DNA of 64,000 bases, taken from contig NZ_CP082909.1 in the NCBI RefSeq assembly GCF_023822025.1, forward strand, positions 4,303,001 through 4,367,000. Reading direction: 5' to 3'. The translations under genes and the position numbers were made by a program. Below, piece after piece: positions 17,739 through 26,522 of the stretch. This DNA is from Endozoicomonas sp. 4G (GTDB lineage Bacteria > Pseudomonadota > Gammaproteobacteria > Pseudomonadales > Endozoicomonadaceae). Numbering within the stretch: the first letter of the stretch is position 1; every line of letters starts with the position of its first letter. The notes beneath the pieces were generated by a model, which had not been told where the DNA came from, did not search any database, and saw only the letters and a program-made list of their open reading frames with translations.

Positions 17739-19118
17739 TTGAGCACATACCCTTTTTCCGACTTGCCGCTGCCCGAAGCGCTGCTGAACAACCTGGAGCA
17801 GATAGGCTACCGGGAAATGACCCCTGTCCAGCAACAAAGTTTACCCCTGGCCATGGCCGGCAAAGACCTGATTGCCAAGGCCAAAACCGGCAGTGGTAAA
17901 ACCGCAGCCTTTGCTATCGGCATGCTTCTGGGCATTCAACAACGCTTTTTTGGCTGCCAGGGACTGGTGCTCTGCCCCACACGAGAGCTGGCCACCCAGG
18001 TCGCCAATGAGATTCGAAAACTGGCTCGCTACCGTCAAAACATCAAGGTCGTGACCTTATGCGGCGGACAACCTATTGGCCCGCAGATCAGTTCACTCTC
18101 CCATGGTGCCCATATTGTCGTCGGTACACCGGGAAGAATTCAGGATCATTTGCGTAAGCGGACACTGACTATCGAACAACTCAAGACGGTGGTATTGGAT
18201 GAAGCCGACCGTATGCTGGATATGGGATTTATTGATGCCATTGAAAACATTCTGGATCACACCCCGCCAGACCGGCAGACACTGCTTTATTCGGCCACTT
18301 ACCCCAAACAGATCAGGGCTTTGAGCCAACAGTTCCAGCGTGAGCCTGAAGAAGTCACGGTTGAGTCAGTGCATACTCATCAGCACATTCAACAGTTTTT
18401 TTATCAAGCTGAGAACTCTGATAAACCTGAAACCCTCTGCAAACTGCTGAACCATTATCAGCCCACTTCTACGGTCATTTTCTGTAATACCAAACAGACC
18501 TGTAAGGACGTTGGGACTTATCTGTATGACCAGGGCTACAAACCATTGGTGCTGCACGGTGATATGGAACAGCGGGAACGAGATCAGATGCTGGTGCGAT
18601 TTTCAAACCTGAGTTCCGACATTCTGATTGCCACCGACGTCGCAGCCCGGGGTCTGGACATTGATGATCTGGCAGCCGTTATCAACTACGACCTGAGTCG
18701 GGACCCGGAAGTCCATGTTCACAGAATTGGGCGAACAGGTCGTGCCGGTAAAGAGGGGCTGGCCCTCAATCTGCACACCTCCCGAGAGCAATACAAGCTG
18801 GATGCTATTGCCGATATTCTGCGCACCGAACTGACGTTTGCTGACCACAGGGCACTGAAGCCAGTAACACAATCGCCTGCAAAAGCCCCAATGGTGACAC
18901 TGGCTATTGATGGAGGAAAAAAGAACAAGGTGCGCCCTGGTGATATTCTGGGCGCACTTACCGGCGACGCAGGCATTCCCGGAGATCAGGTTGGTAAAAT
19001 TAATGTCTTTGATTTTGTCGCCTACGTAGCCATTAACAGGGAAAGTGCCCGGAAAGCCCTGGCTCGTCTTGAACAGGGCAGGATTAAGGGTCGAAAGTTT
19101 AAGGTTCGCAGACTCTGA
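17739..19118 (+). CDS. dbpA: DbpA, DEAD-box RNA helicase of 50S ribosome assembly
   Basis: The 459-residue protein starts at a TTG (17739); there is no suitable ATG before the Q-motif region. Helicase motifs in order are the Q motif (MTPVQQQSLP), motif I AKTGSGKT at 48-55, PTRELA, GTPGR, DEAD at 154-157, SAT, and HRIGRTGRAG in domain 2. The C-terminal 75 residues (VRPGDILGALTGDAGIPGDQ...GRKFKVRRL) form the DbpA RRM-like domain that binds hairpin 92 of 23S rRNA. This tail separates DbpA from other DEAD-box helicases. It is cytosolic and monocistronic. Confidence 0.9.
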   Translation: MSTYPFSDLPLPEALLNNLEQIGYREMTPVQQQSLPLAMAGKDLIAKAKTGSGKTAAFAIGMLLGIQQRFFGCQGLVLCPTRELATQVANEIRKLARYRQNIKVVTLCGGQPIGPQISSLSHGAHIVVGTPGRIQDHLRKRTLTIEQLKTVVLDEADRMLDMGFIDAIENILDHTPPDRQTLLYSATYPKQIRALSQQFQREPEEVTVESVHTHQHIQQFFYQAENSDKPETLCKLLNHYQPTSTVIFCNTKQTCKDVGTYLYDQGYKPLVLHGDMEQRERDQMLVRFSNLSSDILIATDVAARGLDIDDLAAVINYDLSRDPEVHVHRIGRTGRAGKEGLALNLHTSREQYKLDAIADILRTELTFADHRALKPVTQSPAKAPMVTLAIDGGKKNKVRPGDILGALTGDAGIPGDQVGKINVFDFVAYVAINRESARKALARLEQGRIKGRKFKVRRL

Positions 19119-19142
19119 CAACTCCTGTGTTTGATATGTTTT

Positions 19143-19185
19143 CAGCTCATAAAAAACCCCGGTCGTATTATGAGCTGGGATTTTT
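19143..19185 (+). terminator. Rho-independent-like terminator after dbpA
   Basis: A perfect 10-bp stem (CAGCTCATAA at 19143-19152 with TTATGAGCTG at 19168-19177) is followed by GGATTTTT. It lies between the convergent dbpA and the exported Cys-rich protein gene, so it probably ends dbpA transcription; the A-rich loop side could serve the other strand. Confidence 0.65.
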
Positions 19186-19202
19186 GGCGACAGCCTCTTA
19201 AA

Positions 19203-20243
19203 TTAAGGGGTAATACACTTAATCCTGCTCCAATCCAGATGTTTCGCTTCCTGAGTGATCTGCTCATTACAGATGTAACAATGGTTGCGGTTATGGTCAC
19301 TGTCGTGTTTGACTTTTCTGCCAATAATGCAGTGGCCTTTCATATCCATGCAGAATCTTTGTTTGTAGTTGTACTGGGCGCATTCAGACAGATCACTGGC
19401 GGAATGCCTCATTTCTTTCCCGTCCCGAATCCAGTAATGGCCGTTATCCGTCCCCCTATCAAACTTGCAGACATAAGTTTGCCCTCTGACATATTCGGGA
19501 AACCTGCACTTCTTATTTTTGGCTGATGCCGGGGTTGCCAAAACCTGATCAGTGCTCTGTTGAGTGACGTCACTTTGGGTACTGTCTGAGTCAACAGGCT
19601 CGTAATAACGAGATTTACCCAGCTGACAGTGCTTGCCATCGGGTGATTGAGTACCAAAAGAGAAGTAACGACGCTTTTCACCACCCACTGTTTCGGTTCC
19701 GACTCCCATACAATGATTGGATTCCCGCACGCTAAACAGGTTTTCTGACGTAGCTTTATCACCAGCAGCCATCGGCTCTTCCCGATAGGTTCTACCCTGA
19801 GCAAACATCCCGGATTGTTCTGTTGACAGACTACAAGGTTCAAAAACACGATTTGATAGAAACAGGTCCGTGCTCATACCTGCTGGGTCTCTCAAATAGG
19901 GATTGTAGGTTCTGGCCAGCTGTAACTGAGCATAATCAGCTGACAACCATTCAAACCGATGATCGTAGGATTCGCTGCCACTGGCATCCTTGTAAAAGCA
20001 GGCCAGAGTGCCTGCTCCCTCGGTATAACCAACATACCCAAACTCAATATTCAGGTCCGGCATCGATTGCGTCACGCACAGTAGCACATCGTCAACTGTT
20101 TCCATGGCTTCAGAGAGAGCACTCACGTCATAGGAGTTATTAACGTGGGTAACTCCCCAACAGGTTTTTTCGGCTGCCTGAGCCATGGATATTGAAAAAA
20201 AAGCACCTATCAGAACAGATAAGGCCATTCGAACCGCATGCAT
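19203..20243 (-). CDS. Exported cysteine-rich protein of unknown function
   Basis: From the ATG at 20243 the product has 346 residues. It starts with a signal peptide (MALSVLIGAFFSISMAQAAE is its core). The mature part holds many cysteines, notably a C-terminal block CRFPEYVRGQTYVCKF...CAQYNYKQRFCMD...CIIGRK...CYICNEQI, spaced as in disulfide-bonded extracellular proteins. A Thr/Ser/Gln linker (DSDSTQSDVTQQSTDQ) separates two parts. No family is recognised. It is monocistronic and faces dbpA. Periplasmic or extracellular location is inferred from the signal peptide and cysteines. Confidence 0.6.
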   Translation of the reverse strand: MHAVRMALSVLIGAFFSISMAQAAEKTCWGVTHVNNSYDVSALSEAMETVDDVLLCVTQSMPDLNIEFGYVGYTEGAGTLACFYKDASGSESYDHRFEWLSADYAQLQLARTYNPYLRDPAGMSTDLFLSNRVFEPCSLSTEQSGMFAQGRTYREEPMAAGDKATSENLFSVRESNHCMGVGTETVGGEKRRYFSFGTQSPDGKHCQLGKSRYYEPVDSDSTQSDVTQQSTDQVLATPASAKNKKCRFPEYVRGQTYVCKFDRGTDNGHYWIRDGKEMRHSASDLSECAQYNYKQRFCMDMKGHCIIGRKVKHDSDHNRNHCYICNEQITQEAKHLDWSRIKCITP

Positions 20244-20519
20244 CAAATTTCACCCACTACGAAAGAACTGAAAATTTAGACCCGGCTGGCTATTTGGGAC
20301 TTTGACTTAATACGCCCGCGCAGGTTTCGCTGCCCAGTAGATACTGCCGATTTGGAAGTTATGCTTTACCGGACAAACTTATATAGACGATGACAGGATT
20401 TACCGCCACTTATCTTTCCCTGTACAAGAAATACTCATACGTCGATAGGTAAAAGTCAGCATGGGAGTCAGGGCTCACAAACGATAAGTTTGTCATTTTT
20501 ACAAACGCAAAAACGACAC

Positions 20520-21107
20520 ATGAAAAAATCGATTCTGACGGCTGCCATCCTGGCGGCCAGTGCCACCGTTGCCCAGGCTGATATTATTGGTGCGAAACTG
20601 GGTTACAACTACTGGAATACCGCCGATCACGGTGACTTTCAGACCGTTTACGGACAGGTAGAGCATCCCATCCCCCTGCTTCCTAACCTGGCAGCAGGCT
20701 ATAGCAAGCTCAATCATGACCAGCTGAAGTTTGATAGCTACGACGCCTCCGGTTACTACGAAATTCTGGATAATGGCAATATTGCTCTGGACCTGGGCCT
20801 GGGCCTTCGTCGCTTTGACAGCGGTGAATACCGGGATGCCTCATTCAGCGATACAGTCCCCATGTTCACCGCGGATGTGGAGCTGTTTCAGGCCAGCACT
20901 CTCAGCTTTTACAGCAAGCTGTACGCAGGTCGCTCTGGCGATACCCGTTTTAATGATCTGGAGGCAGGTGCTCGTTTTTACCTGTTTGCTGGTCTGAAAC
21001 TGCAGGGTGGCTACCGCTTCTACGACATCGATATGGATGGCACCCAGGGCATCAATAACGATGAAAGCATCAAGGGCTTTAACCTCGGTCTGCACTGGGA
21101 TATCTGA
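20520..21107 (+). CDS. Outer-membrane beta-barrel protein, TIGR04219-like
   Basis: The 195-residue product starts MKKSILTAAILAASATVAQA, a classic signal peptide. It then has alternating amphipathic strands (IIGAKLGYNYWNTADHG, NIALDLGLGLRRFDSGEY, LKLQGGYRFYDIDMDG) and ends in GFNLGLHWDI with a terminal hydrophobic residue. This matches the small TIGR04219 outer-membrane protein family of marine gammaproteobacteria. The start at 20520 is chosen because the signal peptide begins there. A short ACAAAC/GTTTGT hairpin lies in the leader at 20477-20493. It is followed by a strong hairpin that likely ends the transcript. Confidence 0.75.
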   Translation: MKKSILTAAILAASATVAQADIIGAKLGYNYWNTADHGDFQTVYGQVEHPIPLLPNLAAGYSKLNHDQLKFDSYDASGYYEILDNGNIALDLGLGLRRFDSGEYRDASFSDTVPMFTADVELFQASTLSFYSKLYAGRSGDTRFNDLEAGARFYLFAGLKLQGGYRFYDIDMDGTQGINNDESIKGFNLGLHWDI

Positions 21108-21122
21108 CCTCCCCCCGTCTTA

Positions 21123-21146
21123 AAGCTGGCTCCCATGAGCCAGCTT
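21123..21146 (+). terminator. Hairpin after the outer-membrane protein gene
   Basis: AAGCTGGCTC and GAGCCAGCTT pair perfectly over 10 bp with a 4-base loop. There is no strong T-run (CCTGCCTCTTCT follows). Position 15 bases after the stop codon favours a terminator or mRNA-stabilising hairpin. Confidence 0.6.
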
Positions 21147-21218
21147 CCTGCCTCTTCTGATGAATCAGCCAGATTTTTCTAAACTAAAAAAAACGCATCA
21201 ACAAAATGGCAGGTTAAA

Positions 21219-24200
21219 GTGGACGGAACTGGCCGAGGTCAACCCTCACCCCAATCAGGAAGTACTTCAACTTCTGATCCTTCAACAAGCTCAGAGCAGG
21301 ACAGCAAAGTCGCAGGTCAACACGATCACCGTGATATTACTCCCACCAATGGTGAAAATCTGGTAGCGAGAGCAACTGCCGTCGCTGGCAAAGACGAGCA
21401 GTTGTCCAAGCGCAGCGTCAGCAGGAAGAAATACTCTCCCGAAGAAATGGCTAAAATGGGCTATAAAGTCCAACAATCCCGAGAAGCCATTAAAATGTTT
21501 CTAAGGGAGAATGGCCTCGATCCAGAAAGTGCAGCAAAGCTTACTCTTGAGTGTACCCTTGATGAAGGCTATTCCACGGCCATACAAAATCTGTTCGTAG
21601 GGATGAAACAAGTACTGGATGAGCATTTTTCTAATGTGAACCAGATGTATCAGCTGCTCAAGTCCGATTACAGTGTTTATGGAAAACTGGAAACCGCCGC
21701 CAGAAGAGCAGCCAGGTCTCGACGGATCACTGAAGAAGAACAGGCCTTGCTGAAAGACTTCATCAGTCTGGGAAATCCAGACAAACGTCACGAGGACTAC
21801 TGGGAAGAAAGATCACGGATACACCTCTACGCCAGTCTTTGTGGAATACGCTTTAACGGATCCCTTGATATGATTCCTAAACTGAATGCCATTCGAGAAA
21901 GCGAAGTCTTTCGTCACAGGGAAGCCTTTCGCCACAGGGTAGAAGACTTTTTGCCCCAGTCCATAGAATGCATGAAATCGTACCAGGAAGTGATTCAATA
22001 TCAGCTGGGGCTTGGAAAATATTCAGAACTTGCAGAAAGCCTTGATATCCACGATAGAGCAAGCTTCGCGGCAGCCTTGCTGGCGGATATGGCCATGGAG
22101 ACCTACCTGTCCACTGACGACCAGGATAAACTTCGCCAAATGCTGTCGACCCACTCCCACTGCTTCAGTCAGTGGCTGGCTGACTTCGACCCTGAGCAGC
22201 GACAATTTGTAGAATTGGGGAGCAATAGAATCAAGCATCTGATCAATGCCGCCATTCTGACAGACAACCCCAAACAAGCGGAGCGCCTCCTAAAGTTCTA
22301 CCGGAAACAGTTAGAAGCAAACCATCCAGACTTTGTTCCAAATGATGCTTTCTTGCTCTGCAAGTCCTTAGTGACATCGCTAACCTATCTTTATGACCGC
22401 CCCGAACCCCTGATTGATCTTAAAACTCGCCTGGAAGGGGCTGGAGCTGTGGTGGCTGAGTTAGAAACCCTGATCAGAATCATTAACAAGGACAGGAAAG
22501 AAGAGCTGGAGGCGAAGTACCGGGCTGGACTGCTGGTCTTTTTTGGGCAGATCAACAACTACTACCAATCAGTCATAAAGTGTATTCATTTGCACGATGC
22601 AGAAATCGCTCAGATAGCTTCCGACCTGATTGCAGAGGAACAAGAGGAACAGAGGCAAATCAGAGAAAAAATAGAGGCCAGAGCCAAAAAACGTCGGGAA
22701 AAAGAAGCACAGAGACAGGAAGCTCAATGGCAGGAAAAGCAAGCCGCACAAGCCGCAGCGGCAGTCGCAGAGAAGCAGCCGGAACCCCCTGAGCCAAAAC
22801 CCTATGATCTGGAAAGTACGCTGAACGAAGCTGCCCGGGCGTTTGTCCAAAAAGAGCCTATTGGTGTTCTGAACAATATCCTCAAACAAGTGATTCATCA
22901 TTCCCAGGTCAGCGGCTTTGACAAGGCTCAGGCTCACTACAGTTATGCCGACATGGTGACCTCCAGACTTCGGCGTCAACTGGAGTCTGTTCACAAAATG
23001 ATTGAGCCCGTCTATGCCTACAGTGAAGCTCTGGAAAATCAGGGCCCGCCTGAGCTGGAGAAAGACATCAAATTCAGGGAAGCATTGAAGCAGTTCAAGC
23101 TTAATATGCAGCAAATCAGTATCAGCACCTTGATCATGAGTAAGGCCGTCAAAGAAGCGCAGGAGATTTTCTTTAGCCTTGATGAAGATCAACCAGAGTT
23201 TGTCGATGCGCTGGTGGACCTGCACAACGACATGGAGTACCTGATTGCCCAGGGCAAAGCCGTCATTCAATGCTGCCGGGACATTCCGGATATTTATGCC
23301 CGACGGGGTCAAATGATTCAACATTACAAGCTATCTAACAAAAGTGGCCCACAGCAACACCGCGAGTCAGGACGTGACTCAAATCGACACCGCGAGTTAG
23401 CCGATCGCATCAAGGATCTGGAAGAACTTGGCAAAAACCTCGATACCAGTATAGGAATGCTGGAAAAAACCCTTACCGATGAACACGCAGCTCAAGTCCG
23501 GCAAACACTTTCAATCGCAAAAACCAACACTCCGGCGCCGGAAGACAAAACCAGCCCTCCCGCCATTGAAGACAAGCAGCAGACCCTGACCCCTGATGAT
23601 CCAGCCCCTGCACCTGAACCCAGTACTGACTCTGCACAGGGTTCCCAGCCTGAGCCATCAACCTCATCCATGGCCACCTCTGTGGTAGCGACCGCTGCAC
23701 CTTCCCAAGGGGCTGTACTCCCCCTGAAACCGCCTATTCCCGATAACATGATGATCGCTCTGGGCGCTTCGATCATAGAGAACAAGCTCATATCCCCCAT
23801 GAAACTCTATGATTCAGAAAGCGTTCAGGAAAAAAATCTGACCACTGGCAAATCCAGGAAAGGCAAAAAAGGGAAGCAGCAGAGGCGTAGAGGAAAAGAC
23901 CCAGTGGTACCTCAACCTCAAGCCACCGCGATCACAGAAGAAAATGCCGACCCCGCTGAACTGGGCCTGAAACTCCAGACAAAGCTCTCTGACTATCTTG
24001 AAGTGCTCAATGACACAGGAAAAACACCTGATGGTAAAGCTATGCCTGAGGGGCTGGATTTAAAAGCAATGCTGGTAAGAGTACAGCAGGGTACTTTTCT
24101 GGAGGATGCCAAGTCTTTGGCCTTTGACTTTACCTTTCTGTCAGATGCTCTGAACATTCCTATTCAGGTTAACCTGTTAGCAAGAAACAGGCTCTACTTC

Positions 24201-24422
24201 CGGCCAGGCCTGGTTAAGCCCGAGGAAATCGACCTCTGGAGAAACCCGGAACCCCACCTGCACCTGGAAAACCCCTCTCATAACGAAAAACACCAATGGT
24301 TTGCCTCTTCAGAGCATTATTTCCAATGCAGCTTTGAGGAAGATGGCAAGTTGTTTTCGAAGCAACCGGTAAAACAAGCCAAACCCAAAAAGGCAGACGA
24401 TAAGTCAAAGAAAGGACTATGA
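21219..24422 (+). CDS. Large cytosolic protein next to T3SS translocon-like genes
   Basis: The frame has no ATG near its 5' end. I chose the GTG at 21219, with AGG five bases before it, giving 1067 residues. There is no signal peptide or membrane segment. The N-terminus is Ser/Thr/Gln-rich and disordered, as often in type III substrates. A long helical region (about 70-530) is followed by a Lys/Glu/Gln-rich coiled coil near 490-530, a second helical block and a Pro/Ala/Ser-rich linker (PAPEPSTDSAQGSQPEPSTS). A basic stretch (RKGKKGKQQRRRGK) precedes the final domain. No family is recognised. It lies directly upstream of an LcrH-type chaperone and a translocator-like gene, suggesting a secreted effector or regulator. 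Confidence 0.65.
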   Translation: MDGTGRGQPSPQSGSTSTSDPSTSSEQDSKVAGQHDHRDITPTNGENLVARATAVAGKDEQLSKRSVSRKKYSPEEMAKMGYKVQQSREAIKMFLRENGLDPESAAKLTLECTLDEGYSTAIQNLFVGMKQVLDEHFSNVNQMYQLLKSDYSVYGKLETAARRAARSRRITEEEQALLKDFISLGNPDKRHEDYWEERSRIHLYASLCGIRFNGSLDMIPKLNAIRESEVFRHREAFRHRVEDFLPQSIECMKSYQEVIQYQLGLGKYSELAESLDIHDRASFAAALLADMAMETYLSTDDQDKLRQMLSTHSHCFSQWLADFDPEQRQFVELGSNRIKHLINAAILTDNPKQAERLLKFYRKQLEANHPDFVPNDAFLLCKSLVTSLTYLYDRPEPLIDLKTRLEGAGAVVAELETLIRIINKDRKEELEAKYRAGLLVFFGQINNYYQSVIKCIHLHDAEIAQIASDLIAEEQEEQRQIREKIEARAKKRREKEAQRQEAQWQEKQAAQAAAAVAEKQPEPPEPKPYDLESTLNEAARAFVQKEPIGVLNNILKQVIHHSQVSGFDKAQAHYSYADMVTSRLRRQLESVHKMIEPVYAYSEALENQGPPELEKDIKFREALKQFKLNMQQISISTLIMSKAVKEAQEIFFSLDEDQPEFVDALVDLHNDMEYLIAQGKAVIQCCRDIPDIYARRGQMIQHYKLSNKSGPQQHRESGRDSNRHRELADRIKDLEELGKNLDTSIGMLEKTLTDEHAAQVRQTLSIAKTNTPAPEDKTSPPAIEDKQQTLTPDDPAPAPEPSTDSAQGSQPEPSTSSMATSVVATAAPSQGAVLPLKPPIPDNMMIALGASIIENKLISPMKLYDSESVQEKNLTTGKSRKGKKGKQQRRRGKDPVVPQPQATAITEENADPAELGLKLQTKLSDYLEVLNDTGKTPDGKAMPEGLDLKAMLVRVQQGTFLEDAKSLAFDFTFLSDALNIPIQVNLLARNRLYFRPGLVKPEEIDLWRNPEPHLHLENPSHNEKHQWFASSEHYFQCSFEEDGKLFSKQPVKQAKPKKADDKSKKGL

Positions 24423-24532
24423 ACCACTCATTAAACCTTTTTGCAACTTTCGTTTTAGCAGCAGGAGTCCCCCCGAAAAGGGATGCTATAACTTTAGGAA
24501 CAGAAGTCTGAAATACAGCAAGGATGCCGTCT

Positions 24533-25027
24533 ATGTCGAAACAACCCCTTCAAACCCCTGACAGTCAAGAGCTGGCCACCATCACCGAATACCTGCTCAC
24601 TGGCGGAACGCTGGCGCAAGCCAACCAGATGAGCGAGAAAGCCCTTGAGTCCATTTATTCCCACGGCTACCACCAGTACCAGAATGGTCACTTTGAAGAA
24701 GCCGCCAAAATCTTCCAATATCTCTGCTTTTATGATCACTGGAATGCTCGCAACTTTCTGTGCCTGGGTTCCTGTCAGATGATGCTGAAAACTTACGGTC
24801 AGGCCATTAAAACCCTCGAATACGCAGCGCGAATGGACATCAGTAATCCACTGGCCAAAGTCTATATAGGCGATTGCTACCTGGCACTGAAAGAAAGAGG
24901 CATTGCTGAAGTGGTGTATAAAAGCGCCTTGAAAGACGCCAGAAAACATCAGTTTACTCATCTGGAGCTGAACAGAGTCGAGAACCTGCTCCAGAGCTTT
25001 GAGGACGAAAAGGGAGGACAGTCCTGA
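24533..25027 (+). CDS. LcrH/SycD-type TPR chaperone of type III translocators
   Basis: From the ATG at 24533 (AAGGA eight bases upstream) the product has 164 residues. It carries three TPR units: YSHGYHQYQNGHFEEAAKIF, ARNFLCLGSCQMMLKTYGQA and PLAKVYIGDCYLALKERGIA. The order and spacing, with a helical N-terminal arm, are those of the class II chaperones LcrH/SycD/IpgC/Scc, which hold hydrophobic translocators in the cytosol before type III secretion. Its stop overlaps the start of the next gene (TGATG), as expected for a chaperone-substrate pair. The family call is confident; the substrate is inferred from position. Confidence 0.85.
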   Translation: MSKQPLQTPDSQELATITEYLLTGGTLAQANQMSEKALESIYSHGYHQYQNGHFEEAAKIFQYLCFYDHWNARNFLCLGSCQMMLKTYGQAIKTLEYAARMDISNPLAKVYIGDCYLALKERGIAEVVYKSALKDARKHQFTHLELNRVENLLQSFEDEKGGQS

Positions 25028-26358
25028 TGGTCGATTCAGTTAATCGCAATAACGCGGTCGCAGTCCCAACACAGACAGAAGCTCTAAAAGAGATCGAGAA
25101 GACTAACCCGGTCTCCCAGGGCTATGAAAGTAAGAACTCGGTGTCCGTCAGAAGCGAGGAAGGTCAGGTTGATCTGCCCCCCGGTGCTTCAGAGGCTCCT
25201 TCCATTCCAGAACCCGACTCAGCAATAACGGGCGAAGTAGGTGACCTTGAAAAGCAGGTAACCCAACAGACCGTAGCTAAACTGCGAGGCGAGATTGGCG
25301 GGATGTTTGGAGAGAGCCCCAGCTCAATTACCAATACCAGCCCAGAGTTAGTAACTGCTGCGGTCGGTGAAACAGTTCTGAATCTCGATAACAAAATGTC
25401 AACGATGGTGGCAGCCTCTCCTCAGGTCCTGCAAAGCATTGACCAATCTATAGATCAACTTAAAACAGAACATACCGAGGGTACACTGACCGCGGACAAG
25501 CTTGAGGAAATACTGGCCCAGATCAATGCCAGCCTGGAAGACAGCTCGGTTAAATACGCTGAAAACAAGATTGAGATGGCTTCCCTGGATGCTCAACAGC
25601 GTCATGATAGTAATATCGAGCGTATTCGAGAGCACATTGAAGACACTAACAGCGCCGCTGGCGAGGCCACGGCCAAGCCTGAAAATATTTTCCTGAAAGC
25701 CCTGTCTTTCCTGTTCCCGCCGGTCATGCTCTGGGAAACGGCACTGATGATTGACCGGGAGGTCAACCCTGGCAAAGACAACTCCCACCTGAGTATCTTT
25801 TCCAAAAGTGAAATTAACTTGATGCAGCAGGGAATCGAGAAGGCCGATGCGAGCTTTATCAAATATGCAAGCCCCTATATGCCAGCCTCCATGGTGGAAG
25901 TCGGCAGCTCTGAACAAGCCGATAACCAGCCATCAAAAACGGGTAATACCGATATTAGCAATGAATTCCTTGATGAACCTGGCTCTATAGTGAGCGATGC
26001 TACTGAAGGCCTTCAGATTGCCAGCGAAGGTCTTGATCACTTTGAGAGAAGAAAGGCCCTGCTCCAGGCGCTCCAGCAACAGGCCGAATCAGAAGAAGCC
26101 AAGAAAAAGCTTGAAGCAGCCATCAATGCCTTGGAAGGCGGAGACCCTGCTCTGGCAGAGGAACTCCTGGGGTCTCAGGGGCTGGACAGCAGTCTCGGTG
26201 ACAGCATGAGTGCGACAACCGTTGATAAAAAGTTGACAGAGACAAAGGATATCAAGGGCTTTATCGGTGATATCTCCGGTGTACCCAATGAAGTGCTCTC
26301 TTCTATGAAGGATGCCGCTGGTGAACTGAACCTGATCCAGCGCTTTACTTCCGTGTAA
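25027..26358 (+). CDS. Putative type III translocator or chaperone substrate
   Basis: The 443-residue product starts at an ATG that overlaps the chaperone stop codon. It has no Sec signal. The first 100 residues are polar and disordered (TNPVSQGYESKNSVSVRSEE). Helical stretches with coiled-coil character follow, and one hydrophobic segment near residue 235 (FLKALSFLFPPVMLWETALM) could insert into a membrane. A second coiled coil (RRKALLQALQQQAESEEAKK) precedes the C-terminus. This layout fits minor or major translocators of the YopB/YopD/CopB kind, and the chaperone coupling supports it. Sequence motifs of a specific translocator are not visible, so the role is an inference. Confidence 0.6.
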   Translation: MVDSVNRNNAVAVPTQTEALKEIEKTNPVSQGYESKNSVSVRSEEGQVDLPPGASEAPSIPEPDSAITGEVGDLEKQVTQQTVAKLRGEIGGMFGESPSSITNTSPELVTAAVGETVLNLDNKMSTMVAASPQVLQSIDQSIDQLKTEHTEGTLTADKLEEILAQINASLEDSSVKYAENKIEMASLDAQQRHDSNIERIREHIEDTNSAAGEATAKPENIFLKALSFLFPPVMLWETALMIDREVNPGKDNSHLSIFSKSEINLMQQGIEKADASFIKYASPYMPASMVEVGSSEQADNQPSKTGNTDISNEFLDEPGSIVSDATEGLQIASEGLDHFERRKALLQALQQQAESEEAKKKLEAAINALEGGDPALAEELLGSQGLDSSLGDSMSATTVDKKLTETKDIKGFIGDISGVPNEVLSSMKDAAGELNLIQRFTSV

Positions 26359-26409
26359 GTATCTGACCACCCTGCCTTTGTCATGGATCAATAATATTCA
26401 TACCGGGGC

Positions 26410-26433
26410 AGGGATGGTTTATCACCACATCAC
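26410..26433 (+). repeat. 24-bp direct repeat, left copy
   Basis: AGGGATGGTTTATCACCACATCAC here matches 27744-27767 with one mismatch (G to C). The pair flanks the polytopic membrane protein gene at 26523-27740. Confidence 0.9.
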
Positions 26434-26522
26434 GCAGGTGGTTGACAAGAAAACTGCCGTTAATCCTGCAAAGAGTCTGCTATAAGTACTATTTCACTTT
26501 CCTGGGCAGCATACCAAACTTA

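Noticed and set aside
20841-21095. Minus-strand frame inside the outer-membrane protein gene
   Set aside because: It is fully covered by a well-supported plus-strand gene and lacks its own start signals.
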